Shown here in pieces: positions 12,193-25,959 of a DNA stretch of 64,000 nucleotides; position 1 is the stretch's first letter, and the number at the start of each line of letters is the position of its first letter. Both the position numbers and the translations under genes were made by a program. This DNA is from Cyanoderma ruficeps. Lineage: Eukaryota; Chordata; Aves; Passeriformes; Timaliidae. The notes below the pieces were generated by a model. The model saw nothing but the letters and a program-made list of their open reading frames with translations, did no database searches and was not told where the DNA came from. Where the stretch lies: contig VZDJ01000301.1 of assembly GCA_008694505.1 (NCBI GenBank), positions 4,360,850 through 4,424,849 on the forward strand, written 5' to 3'.

Positions 12193-12699
12193 GCAGCAGT
12201 AGAATTAATGCTTGAGCAACTGATGAAGTCATATAGGGGTTAAGTATCTCTGAGCATTCATTCATGAGTGATTTGTAATGATCACAAGCAGAGGTAGTTT
12301 CTGGTTTCTTCTCCTTGGAATCCCTCATGTCTCAAGTTCCAGAATGGCTTCACATCTCTTTTGAAAGCAGGACACAGCTGGCACGAAGATAATTCTTTGG
12401 GAAAAAGAGCCCTGTACTGGTGGAGTGAAGTCTCACCTGCTGAGTCTTGGTTACAGAGAAAAGACAATGAGGGAGAAGACTGAAAATATGCAACTTTATT
12501 CATCATCACCAAGTTCTCAGCTGTTAACTGACAAGTCATACATGAAAGACTAAGGAAAAAACATTTGACGCTGGAAAATCAGATGCTTCTACCATGCAGA
12601 ATTAACAAAGATATGTTACAGGAAAGAAAGTTATTAGAAGAGCTGTTAGATAGAGGATAAAATGTGAACATTAAATGAAAAGTGGTAAGTTAAAATGTA
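12193..12699. other. No gene seen
   Basis: A single 85-codon minus frame (12282-12539) has no recognisable domain. No repeats are seen. Confidence 0.6.
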
Positions 12700-13110
12700 C
12701 TTTTCATCATCAGCCATTGTGTTATGACCACGAGCTACAGTTGAGCCGATTAGAACATTTCCTGACATTAAAACAATGTAGATTTGTACACGGCTGAGGA
12801 GTTATTAGTCTGGCATGACTGAATGCATTACTCGACAAAACAGCCAGAGTCTATTTATGGTAATTCCATTTGTATGAGAAAGATCATGTTTAAAGTGATG
12901 TGCTTTGATTCACTCTTACATCAACATTTTCATTTTAACCAGCAAATTATTATTTCAAAGCATTTATCATCCTTCTATTTTAAATAAATCTGTAAAAAAT
13001 TTGGAGTTATAATTTGCTTAAATTCTGCTACTTTATAAATACATGGTAAACTTTATTTATGAATAATAATAACAGATACTACATAGTCTGCAGTGCCATT
13101 TTTGTTCATT
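12700..13110. promoter_or_regulatory. Candidate conserved noncoding block
   Basis: A repeat-free block contains tatgaccacgagctacagtt, agttattagtctggcatgac, actcgacaaaacagcc, then long TAAT/ATTTA-rich sequence with tttatttatgaataataata near 13052. CpG dinucleotides persist in an AT-rich context. It ends in ctgcag near 13090. The texture is that of a developmental enhancer; no gene is associated. Confidence 0.4.
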
Positions 13111-14798
13111 TCTCATCATCTGAAGATGATCTGCAACATCTGCAAAAACAATATTAGCTTTAATGGATTTGGAGAAAAATAACAGCTTTGATCATGGTTT
13201 AGAAATAATGAAGTACAATAAAACAGGTCCAATCCAACAATCATCTGAGCATCCTCACTTCTTAATGAAGCAAATGACAACTGCAAAACTCTGGTAGGAT
13301 CTGGCCCTGGGCACTTAGAAACATGCTGTGGAAAGTCAGTCTGACTTCAGCAGAGTGAAATTGGAAAGAAAACAATTTTCTTGCACCTCTCTCTTGTGAG
13401 ATTCAATTATCAGCGTCTGATCTTGTAAGGCATCAAGCACCCTCCTGTGAGGTCCTCCAATCCCACTGAAATCATCACAGGGAGCTGAGGGTACTCACGG
13501 CCAGGCAGGACTGGTCCCTAAGGGAGCAGGAAGCCACTCGTGGGCATGGCCTGAGCCAACCATCACTGAACACCGAGACCTGGGAGATCCAGGATCTGGG
13601 GTTGTATGAAAGGTGCTCCATGACTGGGGAATGTTTGTTGCAGCAAAATTTAGGCTGTCTCTGTCACTGCTTCTTACTGTTATCACGGCAATACAGTTCT
13701 ATCTTATAACTCAGGGCTCTCTCCTTCAACCCCCGAGTCGAAAATGGCATTGGAAAAATGAGTTTAGCTGCTTCAGTTTAGCCCTTCTGTCAGAGAACAC
13801 ATCAGAAAAATGTGCACAAATCATCTCTGACAATTCACAGATGCATTTCATAATCTGCTCCTCTTCCCCAGCGAACAGGAAGAACAACACCACAACACAG
13901 CCTCCACAACAGCCTTTAACTGGACTTTGATATTACTTGATATTTGATACTAATGTTTCAGTAAAAACACACTATGCTGAAATTAAATACATGTTCTGCA
14001 CCGTATCTTCAGTCTTGAAGAAAAAATGCTGTTGGAAGCATGACCCATCTCAATACTCCAATTAATTTTAGGAATGAAATTAATGTGTGCTATTGCTCAC
14101 ACCACTGGCATTAGAAATGACAAACCTCCAACTGACAAACTTGAAAATGTTACTAATGTCTCACCTAATTAATAATGCATATCTAAAGTAAACTACATCA
14201 GTTCCTTTCAATCCAATTTAAAAATCACTTGAGAGGGAAGAATGAGTGCAAGCAAATATGACTCAGTGTAAGAGGTAGTCCAGTTTTCTCTGTAATAATT
14301 TGAATAATATTTACTTTAACTGTACATATCTACTAAGTATAAGGCAACACAGTTTAGCTCAGTTTTATGAAATACTCAGAGTTTTTGAGCATACAGCATT
14401 GCTATTTACCTGTGAGGTTTGGCAAGATAAAAATAGCATACCAAATTATAAACAGAATTAAAAATTATATACTGTAATTTGTCGATGAAAACCCCGATTA
14501 TTTTCATTTTTCTTCACTGTCTCAGTTTTATCTTGTAATATTTGACTACATCCTGGTATGTATTGTCTTAAACACCAAGAAGTAAATAAGCAACAGTTTC
14601 TCAAAAAGCCTTCCTCACTATTTCAATATACTTCTTTTAGGGCTACCAAAAATGGTAATTTCACATAACGTAGAGTCACTTCTCAAGTCACATCTGGAAG
14701 ACAAAATATCAATTCGAGTTGCCTAATTTCCATATATGTTATATCAATAAAAGTGTAGGAACTTCTCAAATATATGTGATTCATGATTTTAGTAAATA
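13111..14798. other. No gene seen
   Basis: A 105-codon plus frame (13613-13930) ends in a run of low-complexity Thr/Gln/Pro codons and has no domain. Phrases such as ggatctggccctgggcac near 13299 recall ancient archosaur repeats, but too little is left to assign one. Confidence 0.55.
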
Positions 14799-14880
14799 AT
14801 AATATTTCATAGCACTTCACAGAAGTGAAGAATATAAAAAAGGTACTGATGAGGAAACTGAGCCTTAAAGAAATATAAAG
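14799..14880 (+). repeat. Ancient MIR-like SINE fragment
   Basis: The plus strand reads taatatttcatagcacttc, a degraded spacer, then tactgatgaggaaactgagc. In MIR-type amniote SINEs a tttata/catagc-ctttca box precedes a gatgaggaaactgaggcac box in this order. The gatgaggaaactgag box is intact; the rest is decayed. Confidence 0.5.
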
Positions 14881-17319
14881 TATTCAGTATTAGTCTATAA
14901 ATATTTAACTGCAAAGTCTAGAAAGTAACAATCTAGTATATCATTAACCTATCCTTCTTCCAAATCACAATTATAGCTGAAAATTTTAATAAGAAAACCC
15001 AGTTACATTTTTTTCCCCACCAATATAATTCCCTTCTATTACTAAAGTTTTGCTGGAATGATAACAGCCAGATTAAGACTATAACAAATGATTCACATCT
15101 CTTAAAGCTTAACAAAATTTAGCCCTTGTGAGAAATCCATATATCTTAATGGGGGCAACATTAATTTGTCATTTGAGAAAGCTTTTTTCATCACTTATGG
15201 AAAAAATTAGACTATCGGGATTTATAATAAGACAAAAATTTTGGGTTTTTTTCCCCACTATATACCATTCAGGGATTTGTTTGTAAAAAGAAAGTGAGAA
15301 GTTCTTGGTGAAATCTAGTAGAGACCTCTAAATTTCCTTTGGACTTTCTTTTTACCTTTTTTTATTTAAGGTTCAATTATTATGATTATGATTATTTCAA
15401 AATCTATAAGCTTTAGTTTCTATTTTACCCCACCATAATGGTAAATGGTATAGTGATAAAAAAATTAAAACACTGCAAGTGCCTTTGAAATTTTTTATTC
15501 CAACTTTAACGATGAGATTTTGAAATAATTGAAACACTGAAAGAGTACACAAGATCTCACAGGGGTTATTAATATAATTTTTAAGTTTATTTAATTTCCT
15601 TCTGTCTACTATTATGTGAACCATAATGTGACAACCACTACTACAGCTATGACAGGCAGAAAACTTTTTTAACAGTCAGTTCCCAAGAGTTCCAAATGTA
15701 GGGAAATGCCAGTGTTAAGATTATCCAGTTAATTCAGTGAAACAATAAAGGACCGTGACATTATCTTCTAAGTGTACCAAGACATGTTGTAAAATGCTGA
15801 CTATTAGCACCTGAATGAAATACAAGAAAAGTTGTTCAGAAAAGCTCAAAGAAGCCATTGTATCGTGTAAGTGGCACATCTATTTTGTTTATCTGTGTTC
15901 GTATTGCTGACATGAAGCACATGTCATTGTACCTATACATAATTGCATAAATCCTGAAAAACTACTACTAACCTTATAATCATGATATTGAAACATTACA
16001 GCTGCTTTCTCCTTCCCACAATGTAATGACTAACTGCCACTAACAACTGATCATTATCATGAGACTGGGGCAGCTACAGCCATGAATCCAATTCAATAGT
16101 GCCCAAAGAGGGTAAAGTCCTAATCTTATTGAAATTAACAGAAATAAATCAGGGAAATTAGTCTCAGGGGCAAGAATGGAGTTAAAAGTACTAAAGATGC
16201 AAAGGAGGACTTCCCGAACACCTAGTGTGTGTCAAAAGATGATGGCCCAGTGACAAAAAGGGGGAAAGTTTCCTTCTCTTTGAAAAAATGAAGTCTGCCA
16301 GTGCAGTCCAGGATTCTTTTTACCCAAGCAATACTAAACTCTACATTATGAATCAGATCCTCAGGAGGTGAAGACAAAAACTGGGCACATTTTGATGGTT
16401 GTAGAGCTTAGGTTTTTCAAAAGAGCTTAGAGGCTCCACTTGTCTTTGCCAGAATTGAAACTGTTTCCCAAAGTTTACCCCCAGCTGTTGAAGACAGATG
16501 TCAAATCAGTTTTAGGAGGACCCTGCCGAACGGCAGAAGCTCACAGGATGTCCTCTGTCAGAAATATCCTTGTACTCTCCCCTTGCTCCTCAACTTCTGC
16601 CTACGTCTTGAGCACAGCAGCCCCAGGCTGACCCAACATATCCTTAGGTACATCTCTTCATTCATGAGGACATTTAGTTTTTCTGGCATATCTCCTCAAA
16701 ACACTCCGTCAGAGAATCTGATCTTTACCATAGGAAACGACTTTTGAATACTGACTTGTTCAACATGTTAAGACTCCATCTACTTTCCTGTTTGTGACCA
16801 CTGACAAAGTACAATGCCTGGCATGGAACGGTGACAGAAGACCTGCCACCCTTCTTGAATGATGATCTACATCTCCCCGCTTTGTCCCGTGGAGTAGTGA
16901 CCTATTGCAACAAGGATCTTTGAAATAAAAGCTTGCTTATAAATCCGTTTCTCTAAGAGCATGGAATTCTAAGAGCCTTGATTCTGCATTTCATTAGTCA
17001 GCTTTACTTATTCATTTCATGGAAAATACAGCCTATTTTGGTTCAACTTTTTCTCTGTCATCCCCCTTTCAAGATATGCTACATATAATGTTTATCTTTG
17101 ATCAGACTTATTCAGCAGATAGTAGCAGCTTTTGTTTTCAAAAAGTGACCAGAGAATCGGTTTTCTATCAAGTGTGTAGTTAAGACACCTCATACAGCTC
17201 TGTTTTTCTGCACTTCTCTCATTCCCTGCCAACTGGTACCTCAGTCTTATTGGTATCCAATAATAAGCCCGATTACAGCTAGCCCTAGGAGACATGACAA
17301 AAAGAGAGTCCTCATCTTG
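14881..17319. other. No gene seen
   Basis: AT-rich sequence with short chance frames. A phrase tgaatcagatcctcaggagg near 16351 recalls an ancient sauropsid repeat but is too short to call. Confidence 0.55.
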
Positions 17320-17480
17320 CATTAATTGCTCGTATTGAAACTATGCCACATCTCTCGAAGCTAGATGTTGCTTAGTATCCCTTTGATATGATAATGACAT
17401 GCTTCTTAGCAGATGAATATGCAAATTAAAAGCAGTAATTTGGTGGCATGCACCTGCTGACACTGCACTACTATGCTTAT
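17320..17480. promoter_or_regulatory. Candidate conserved noncoding block with octamer
   Basis: A POU octamer ATGCAAAT lies at 17419-17426 and is joined directly to a TTAA core. It is preceded by agcagatgaatat and followed by agcagtaatttggtggcatg. The surrounding ccctttgatatgataatgac (about 17379) contains TCF/LEF-like CTTTGAT and GATA-like cores. There is no repeat or open frame. Function is inferred from motif combination only. Confidence 0.35.
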
Positions 17481-19989
17481 GTGCTCCTCTGTAACACTGC
17501 AGCTACACAAAAGCATCACAGAGGTAAAATTAAATTCTAATGTCGTATATATTAAACAGATGCTTCCACTTTTCTTTGTATATCTACTTTTTACAGAATT
17601 TGCTATTGGAATCTCAGTTCTCCCTACATGCAATTAGTGGACATTTATGTGTCATACACAGAAACGTACTTGGAGCTATTTAAGGGCTCTGTTTTTAAAG
17701 AAATGGTTTACATGAACTGCACTCTCAAAGAGGTTTTTTTTTTTTTCTCTTCATAGCAGAGAGGCAGAGGATTTTAATCTTGATGCACAAAAGACCTTCA
17801 TTCATAAAAGAAATGCATACTTGAGCATGGCAGCTTGAAACAGAAAATTTCTGTGGTAAAGATAGTGCAGAGTATACACTTATCCAAACTTTCTGGGACT
17901 GATCATGAAAATTTTCCGATAGGTTCTGTGGATTGAATGTGTGTGTTAATCACACGGAGCCAGATCTGCCCTCAGATGTGTCCTTGGTGCTCTTTTATAA
18001 ATGAGTAAGGTGTTGAGTGTGAAAGCAGACTTTGGTTCCACATTGGCAAGATGCTCACAATCCCTGTGAAGCTGATGGTGCCAACAGGCTCGGCCCAGGA
18101 GGGCACAGGCACCAGTGCTGGACTGCCCCAGCTCCTGCTAAAAATGCTTATTACTCCCTGGAGATGGTCTGTGACCCATTGGAGCAGCCTTAAAAGAACA
18201 AATATTTATCTCCAAATGTGATAAACTATGAATGCTCTGATGTTATCAGGCTCAGTGGAGTGGCAACAGAAGGAAGTGAACTGATATTTCATAGGATTGT
18301 AAGAGATTACAGGAGATTACGAAAAATTCTTTTATTTGTGAATTTATATAGCTCAGGAAATATACATGGTGCATTTCCCCAAAAAGACAGCAAACATATA
18401 ACTATGTTTCATGAACTAGGAAACTTTGGTTTTCAGAGGGTTCATAGCTCTTAACTGGGCGCCTCCACAGGTGAAGGGCTAAATTTCTCTCCAGTTCTCT
18501 GCAGAGAACTCTCTACCTCTCTGTTGGGGGTGGGCTGTGAATCTGTGCCTGTTTTCAGGCAAGGGAGCAGCCCATATCTCATGGCTGTCCTTTACTCCTT
18601 GCCATGCAGTGGCCATTTGGATGTGGAAAAGAACACCCTCCCTGCCTCTTTGAAAGAGAACAGTTTGACCACAGAAGACACAGAAGAGATGTTTTTTCTC
18701 CTGGTTACATTTTATTGCCAAAAAAAAAAAAGAAAAAAAAAAGAGTCAATGACAAAGCATGTGACTTATTAAAAGTCAGTACAATATTATTCCCTTCAGT
18801 CAAGTCCAGACTTTACTGCAACCTATTTCCCTACTCACCTTACAATTTGAGTTTCCAACGTAATGCATGTCACATTAAAAAATAAATAACTTTACTTGAT
18901 CTCTTCGGTCAGTGAACACAACTTCTCTTTCAAGCATATAATACATATATTAGTTTATTTTAACAGGACTATGAGAAAGACCCAAAATATGAGGAATTTA
19001 AACAGGTAGAATTCGAGTGCTTGAAAGTCATTCACTAAGAGACAAAGAGTTAGAAAGTTAGTGGTTTTTACACACATAAGAATGATGGAAACAGTGCTGG
19101 CCCTGCCAGAGCTCTTATGTCAGTCCTGAGTCGATCCCTGGGTAGTGGGTTCCTCTCTCCACACCCCATGAGGAGAGAAGATATTGCTGATGGAAATCTT
19201 TGATGAACAACAGAAGAAGACAAACTCACTCCAAGTAATGCAGTTCATGGAGAAATACAAGTGAGATATAAAGGAATTTATGTTAAAATAGATTTAAGAT
19301 ATAGATGAGTTAAAAATATTTTAAAGGGACAGATGTGTTACTTTTTTCTTTATATTTTTGGGAGTTTTACATGGTAGAGCCTTACCTACACCCCTTGAAG
19401 GGGATTTCTGCTGATGACCACTGTGTAGGAGTTCTGCACTCTCCTATCGAACAGTCATTGCTGACCATTATGTTTCTTTGCTATTCACTCATAATTTTCT
19501 CTGGTTTCATTTCCAAAGTTGTTTCTCACAATGAATATTCATTAATGAATCATCTTTCTGGCTATATTTAAACTAATACTTTTTTCAGCAAAATTCTATT
19601 CTTCTTGAGATTTATTTAGATCTACAGCATATTTATCTGCTGCATTCTACTGGTTCATTCTACCTTGTCATGGTAGTCTTAATTTTCTTTCAAAATATTG
19701 AATTTTTACTCATCTTCAGCTAACACTGAAGTACTTCTTCAGGGTCTTAAAGCAAATTCCATCCTATTCAGTCTTTACTCCCTGTTTCCTTATGATAATG
19801 CTGACTAATAATCTGTGTCAAGTAATTTTCAAACCATATTAAATATTCTGGATTATTAAATTCTGAAGAGCAAGTTCTGTGACGAAAAATTCCATGCATA
19901 AAAACTTGTGTCACCCTTCAAGTCTGTAACTACAACTTTTTTTCCTGTTAAAATAGCATACCTTTACCAAAGATGAATGGGTTTTGTCT
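17481..19989. other. No gene seen
   Basis: Only short frames occur. A poly-T run lies at about 17731-17745 and an A-rich stretch at 18720-18743. A GC-richer patch at 18460-18640 shows no domain. Confidence 0.6.
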
Positions 19990-20145
19990 CAAAGAAGGGA
20001 AAAAACCCCAAACACATACAAAAAAACCCCAGAAAACAACAAAACCAAACAAAACGCACCAACAAAAACCCCCAAAAACACAAAAAAAAAAAAAAAGAAA
20101 GAAAAAGGCATTTAGACAAAGCAAATTAACAACAAAAAAAAAAAG
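19990..20145 (+). repeat. A-rich / (AAAC)n-like low-complexity tract
   Basis: The sequence consists of A runs broken by C pairs (aaacccc, aaccaaac, aaaaacccccaaaaacac), then long A runs with scattered G. This is a diffuse microsatellite of the AAAC/AAACC type. A very similar tract lies at 56434-56517. Confidence 0.85.
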
Positions 20146-23100
20146 TCTCTGAATGTTCAGCAGTTTTCACCTTTCACCATCTTTACCAGTGATGGTTCTT
20201 TACATTTTTCTAAAATTTGCTTATCCTACTCCTTCCCTTCCACCAGAAACGTGCAAATAGTGGTTCATATATATACACACACTCAGATGTTTATACACAT
20301 CCCCACAGTAGTTGTGTTGTACTTATCCCTTACCATATTTTCAGTATGTTTGGATCTGTTTTGCCCAGAAGATATTATTGCATCACTTCTTGCTCCCCAA
20401 ATATCCACTTGTACTCTTAAAGCACTCCAATTTGTATCCTTTAACAGATTTATAATTCCATTTATAGAGCACATGCCATTTCCTCAGCAGCAGGGGGCAT
20501 TAGAATTAACAGAAACAATAACTAAACCAAATACATCATTATGCCAAGGAAAGGCTTCAATAAAAACACTGAATTTATATTTAACATTTCAGCATAATTA
20601 GAACACAGACATGAGGGCAGAATCCTCATCCCCAAAGCTTCAGAAATCATTAATGACAACATTCCTAATGGATATACCACTTGAAGCAGAGTCTGTGCTA
20701 CACTGAGCATTTAAAAATCCTCTGGGAGGTTTAACTTGGGATCCAGTGGCACCCAAGTTGAAGTGACCCCCAGAATCAAGAGTTTTCACACTGATAATTC
20801 GTCAGCAAAAGGAAATGTCATAGAGCGTCTTAGGCAATCTGCTTCCATGACAAAGAGCAAAAAAGCACAATCAAACCAGACCTGGGACACGGTCACAGAG
20901 TGAACCAAGTCTGCTGCTAAACAGAATCAATGCCAGGCTCAAGCAACTACTGCTGGAAGCTTTCAGAGCACTGTTGTAAAATCTTTAAAATTCCCTGAGA
21001 CCTCAGGGGAACCCTGCTGCCAGGGGCTCAGGTTCCAAGATAAAACACAAAACGCTGTAGCAGTGAATCCGAGAGTGCAAAAGGCCTCTTGCCACACTGG
21101 GACATAAGGCTGGACACAAAAATTAAGACAGTTTTCTTCCCCACAGTCACCCAACAGCCTGAGGTGAAGCAGCAAAATCTTTGATTGTAACTCAGAACAC
21201 TTTTTTAGGTGCATTGTTTTGAAGACGTCCCTCAAAATATTTATAGTTGCCCTGGGCTCATCTGCAGGGGCAAAGTACACCATTTCATGTGCTTGGAGGC
21301 ATTTTAGCAGGATAACCATGGGCTCCTTTTAACCAGTATTGGAATTTCACATTAAGCAAGAGCAACTTCAAAATATTCACATGACTGCAGTAGAAACAGC
21401 TTATGTTACTCAAGAAATCAATCTTAAGAGACTAAGAGCCTTGCAATGTAATAACACTACTTGGTTTCAGCCCCTTCTCTGTAGATCTTTTTTGCAGTAA
21501 AATGAAAACAGTAAGAATGTCAGATTGCCATTATCTGTCAGGAATTTGAGCAGGAAAACAAAACAGGTTTAGTACAATGATGAACAGTTGTGACAAATCA
21601 TCAGCATTTTCTCTAGATCCTCATCTCAAAGCAGTTTCATATTTCATCTTCAGACTCTGCATTCCCTCTTACAGGAAGCAAAAAAATCATCCAGTATTTT
21701 ACACTATGTCGCATTTACGCAATTTAAATCTCACCTCTCCATAAGGAGTGAAAATGTTTCAATTTTTTCCTACACCTAAATCTGACACCAAAGTCTTTGG
21801 TTCAAAGTAATTTGTCCTAGCAATTATCCATGATTTATTTTACTGTAGTGCTTAAAGCTTCAGCCACATCATGCTACCTTTGACCTGCAAGCTGAACAGT
21901 GACATGACAGGAGATCAGGAAGGAATGGTTGTAAAGTCCAGCTGTCCAAAACCTGAGCATCAGAGGGGCAGCTTACAATTTAATGGAAGAGAAGGGGTAC
22001 AGCTTGAATTTTTCCCATTAAGAAAATAGATTTAAATAAGCATTCCTTTTTTCCCCCTGTATTTTTTTACTCTCCATTGAAAAAAAATCACTTCAAGAGA
22101 TGCATTTGCCTCTGCTATTTTTTTTTTTTCCCATAAAGAGCAGTCTAGTGGGATTTGTGGGATTCTGGTTCCATTGAATCCTTCAATGTTTTAGCCATGA
22201 GTCCACACTGCCATGCAATCAGTTACAAACAATTCCCTCAGAGAAGTCTGTGGTCCTGCATTGAATACCAGTATCAGGCATCCCTTATTTCTCCCACTCC
22301 CTGGGCAGAAAGCTCATAGTCTGAACAACAAAGTTACCTTTCCAGTCAGCCTGGGAGTTTAAGAGCTAGACTTCAGCACAAAGTTCCACAGGGAATAGCT
22401 GGGATCTCTGGACCTTCTGCCTAAGAGCTTTGGGTAAAATACGACAGCAGTATGTTTTTGGGTACTTATAGAGCAGAAGAAACAAACTGCACTCTCCATT
22501 GCTTGACAAGGACAAGTACTGGCCTCATCAAGTGAATAATGCTGCTCAATTAATTTCTGAACTTCCCCTCTCAGAAATAGTAGGGAAGATTGTTTTTCTT
22601 ATGCTTATACTTCAGAAAACCCAATATTGTTCAAAATGTTTTCACAAGGAATTAGGTCGCTTTTAGGTTTATCTATATCTAACCAAGTTCTGAATGCAAA
22701 ACATTCTAAAATGTCATGTTAAATCTTTCATCTAGCAAAACACAGAAAAATCTGCTACATTTGAACATTTAAATATTGCAAACATACACGACTCCTAGAC
22801 CTGATTTCCCTCTTTCTGTGTATATTCAAGTAATATAAATGTCCGTATCTATTAACACAAAAGGAGCTTCTTTTACATAAACCATGCTTAAGGGAGAGAA
22901 GAATTCAGGCCTCATGTTTTTATTTTTGCAGCAGTTATACTGAGTAATATTTCCCCACGTCACACAGACAGGACATGTATTTTCCATGTAAACATATGTA
23001 AAGCCATTGTGGGCGCAGACCCCTGATTTAGAAATAGGAGTATCTTAATAAGTAACCATACTGATGAAGAGAAAGTTTATAATGGTAAAACATACTGCAT

Positions 23101-23595
23101 GAACATCATTAAACATCAATTAATGTAAACAGCTTAGTCTCAGAGCTGTCACAGAATCACTGAATGCACAATGACACAGTGTTACTAATTCACTGTCAGC
23201 ACAAAGCTGTGTACAAATAATCCTCCAGGCTATTTCTTACTGAAAAAAAATGAGAGCAAAAAGTGTGTGACCACTCAGTTGACAGTAGAGTGTTTGTCCA
23301 ACATCATGTCAGATTCTTATTCATCTTTCCTTTTTCTTTTTTTTTTGGCACTCTCTGCTCAAACTAATTGGTGGTGGTTCCACTGAAATATCATAGCCTT
23401 GTGATTTCTTCTCAGATTTATTGGCCTTTTTTAGCTCTGGGTTTAACATTTTAAAGAGGAAAAAATTAGACAAACATCCTTCACAGTTTAGCCCACCCAC
23501 ACATCCCTGGGCCAGCAATTCTTCAAGTGTGTGGGTTCACCACACAGGAGCTCCACCTGACTGATTTTTACCTGGTGCGTGACCTTCAATTGAAA
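20146..23595. other. No gene seen
   Basis: Frames of up to 118 codons (20251-20601 plus, 20963-21319 minus) show no domain, and both strands are about equally open. Poly-T runs occur at about 22120 and 23335. Nothing else is recognised. Confidence 0.6.
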
Positions 23596-24135
23596 ATTCC
23601 AACAGCATGCAACTTGTCTTTGGCAAATGAATTGTAAGTATGCCAGCTGCCAGATGTCTTCATTTTAAAACACCTTCAAAACTGCTTTCTGGCATTGATC
23701 CATAGGCAAAACAAGCTAAGCTGTCGCTGTAATTTCTATTCTGCGTGCAGAAAGGGGAGGAAACGTAAGATGTGTTGCTTTACATCTCTAAGAATGGTAC
23801 AAGGCAGTGGGAAAAAAACCAACAACAACTCATTACTGATGCGACACATTTTCGGGAAGAGTTTTTCCAGTACACAGAGCATATCCAAAATTTACATAAA
23901 TATTCACCCTAATGAAATACTCGTTTGAAGTAACATAGTTCTGAACAAAAGGATTGCCTCTGTACCATGGAAATGAACGCCTGTGTCTCCAAATGTGAAG
24001 TAGCCAACATGTTTTGCCTGAGGTTTACAAAAACTGTTTGGCAAAGGCATCGGAAGGTAGAGGTCTTAATTAAATCTGTGCACAAGACCTGGGATCACAT
24101 GCTTTCAATTACTTTTGTTCTTTCCTGTTTTCTGG
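23596..24135. promoter_or_regulatory. Candidate conserved noncoding block
   Basis: Two repeat-free patches carry dense motifs. The first (about 23600-23680) has ctttggcaaatgaattgtaa and tgccagctgccagatgtctt, with E-box-like CAGCTG and CAGATG. The second (about 23980-24130) has gtttggcaaaggcatcgg and cttaattaaatctgtgcac. The first also contains TTGGCA, an NFI-type half site. The intervening sequence is ordinary. Confidence 0.25.
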
Positions 24136-24399
24136 CTGTCTCCTTTCAGAATCTGAAATTCATCCCAGGGACATGAGAAGCTTCTGTGTTGTCGGCACAA
24201 CTCTCGAATAAACCTGCACATACTTGTTTTTACTTGGCACCGTACCAAACACATTCTCCTGTCACAAAAAGTGACAATTTCCATTCACTTTCCTTCAAAT
24301 ACCTAGATTCACCATATTCCATGTGTTGGCTCACCCACACTACTCCTGAGCCTAAAATGAGTCAGAATCACTCCTTTTAGCAACAAATAAAAGACCTCT

Positions 24400-24600
24400 T
24401 CCTACGTATGGCACCTCCACTTTCTGCCATCAGACTATTAACTACGCGCTCGCTTATCAGCGCTCCAATCACACAGCTATAACTCTCTACGTTGCTACAA
24501 GCAGAAAAGCCAAGCCAAAAAGTGAAGACACTGTAGAAGCCTCACACTTGGAAAGTGATGCTTTATATGGTAATTAACAGCCCTGACTGCCACATCTCCC
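24400..24600. promoter_or_regulatory. Candidate conserved noncoding block with CpG cluster
   Basis: The stretch reads gactattaactacgcgctcg, cttatcagcgctccaatcac, then tctctacgttgctac, and later tatggtaattaacagccctg. Several CpGs are retained in a short span, next to an ATTA core, a CCAAT box and a TATCA (GATA-type) core. There is no open frame or repeat signature. Confidence 0.3.
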
Positions 24601-25959
24601 AGTGCATTTTTTTAAGGAGCCGACTACATGAGAGTGCTGGGTCCTGGCTGGCATTGTGTAGGAAACTGCTTTGATACATACAACAAGGATCTGCCATCTA
24701 CAGCTGACAAAAGAGGAGTGTACAGAAACACAATCAGAAGAAGAGGCTCAGAAATCCCGTCCTGTGAAGTTGGAGAGAAGCTATTTACAGTAACTAGTCT
24801 GAGCTCCGTAGTTCATATACATACACTGTCATGTGCCTGAGCTCTGGGCAGAGGTCACTGTCTGCTAATATTACCCGAGCAAACACTGTCAGTACACAGA
24901 TCTTCTACAATGGCATAGAAAAGGCAGAAAAGATCTGTCATGCCTGAATTTTCCTTCAGTCATAAAGTTACAGATACAACAAGCTAAAAGAAAACCAAAC
25001 CGAATTAAGACCCCCCAAACCAAAACCAAAAGGACAGGCTGTAGAATTCTGTATGCACTACACCTTGAAATACTTCAGGTATTGCAGAATAAAAACCTTC
25101 TTTTTCACAGTTTATTATCTATTGAATGCATATATTATGTATGAGGATCCCAAAGCAACAGCTAATCCAATTGATTACTTCCTTTTATTGAACGTATTAT
25201 TAAAACCAAAGCTTAGAAACAGTGTCTCAGAATAAAAAACAGCATTTCAGTTACTGCCTGAAACACATGGCACCACTGGGAACCAAAACTACCTTAAGCA
25301 AAAAAAAATCCAAAATAAGATGTGACAAGTATTTCTCTGGCTTTTCAAGGAATCAGAAAGTGAAGGCAGACCAAGAAGTGACTAAACAGGCATTTTCCAG
25401 CTGTTAGCTGACATATAAAATACACATAGAAAGAAAGAAAAATAATTAAAAAAAACCCCTTCAGATTTTTATTTTCAGTTTGAGTTGCAGAAGTTTTTTA
25501 GTCACTGTAATCTAAAAGTCCACTACGTGATGGTTTCCCACTTACAGTGTCCTTAAACAACTGTCTAGCTCTTCTGAAGGATGAGGCCACAGGTATTCTG
25601 GAATGGAAACAGGTATCTGATATTCTGTATCAGATCTCATAAGATTTGCTGTACAAAGGATTTATGGGATCTACAAATCACCCACTGGTTCCAAAATGTT
25701 ATCATGCATTTATATTTCTTTCTCTGAACACATGAGCATTGAGCTTCCCTGTCGAGGCATCCTTCATGAGAGTTGACAGGCACAGAAAGAAAATAAAAGG
25801 CAAAAGGCCATTTATATTTGTGTTTTTACACTGTTTTTTTCCCAAAATACACCATTCTGCTATGAATATCTATAGGAACTGGTAGCAATTCTGAACTCCT
25901 ACAACATCAGGTTTTGAACTTCTACAGCATCTGCCTTCTAAGAGTCAGAAAAAGATACT
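24601..25959. other. No gene seen
   Basis: Short chance frames and AT-rich sequence only. No repeats are recognised. Confidence 0.6.

Noticed and set aside
18480..18743. Possible retrocopy with poly-A tail
   Set aside because: The A run is interrupted by G, no polyadenylation signal precedes it, and no parental gene is recognisable.
23962..23976. Second X-box-like site (gtaccatggaaat)
   Set aside because: The first half-site is not the consensus, and only one half matches.
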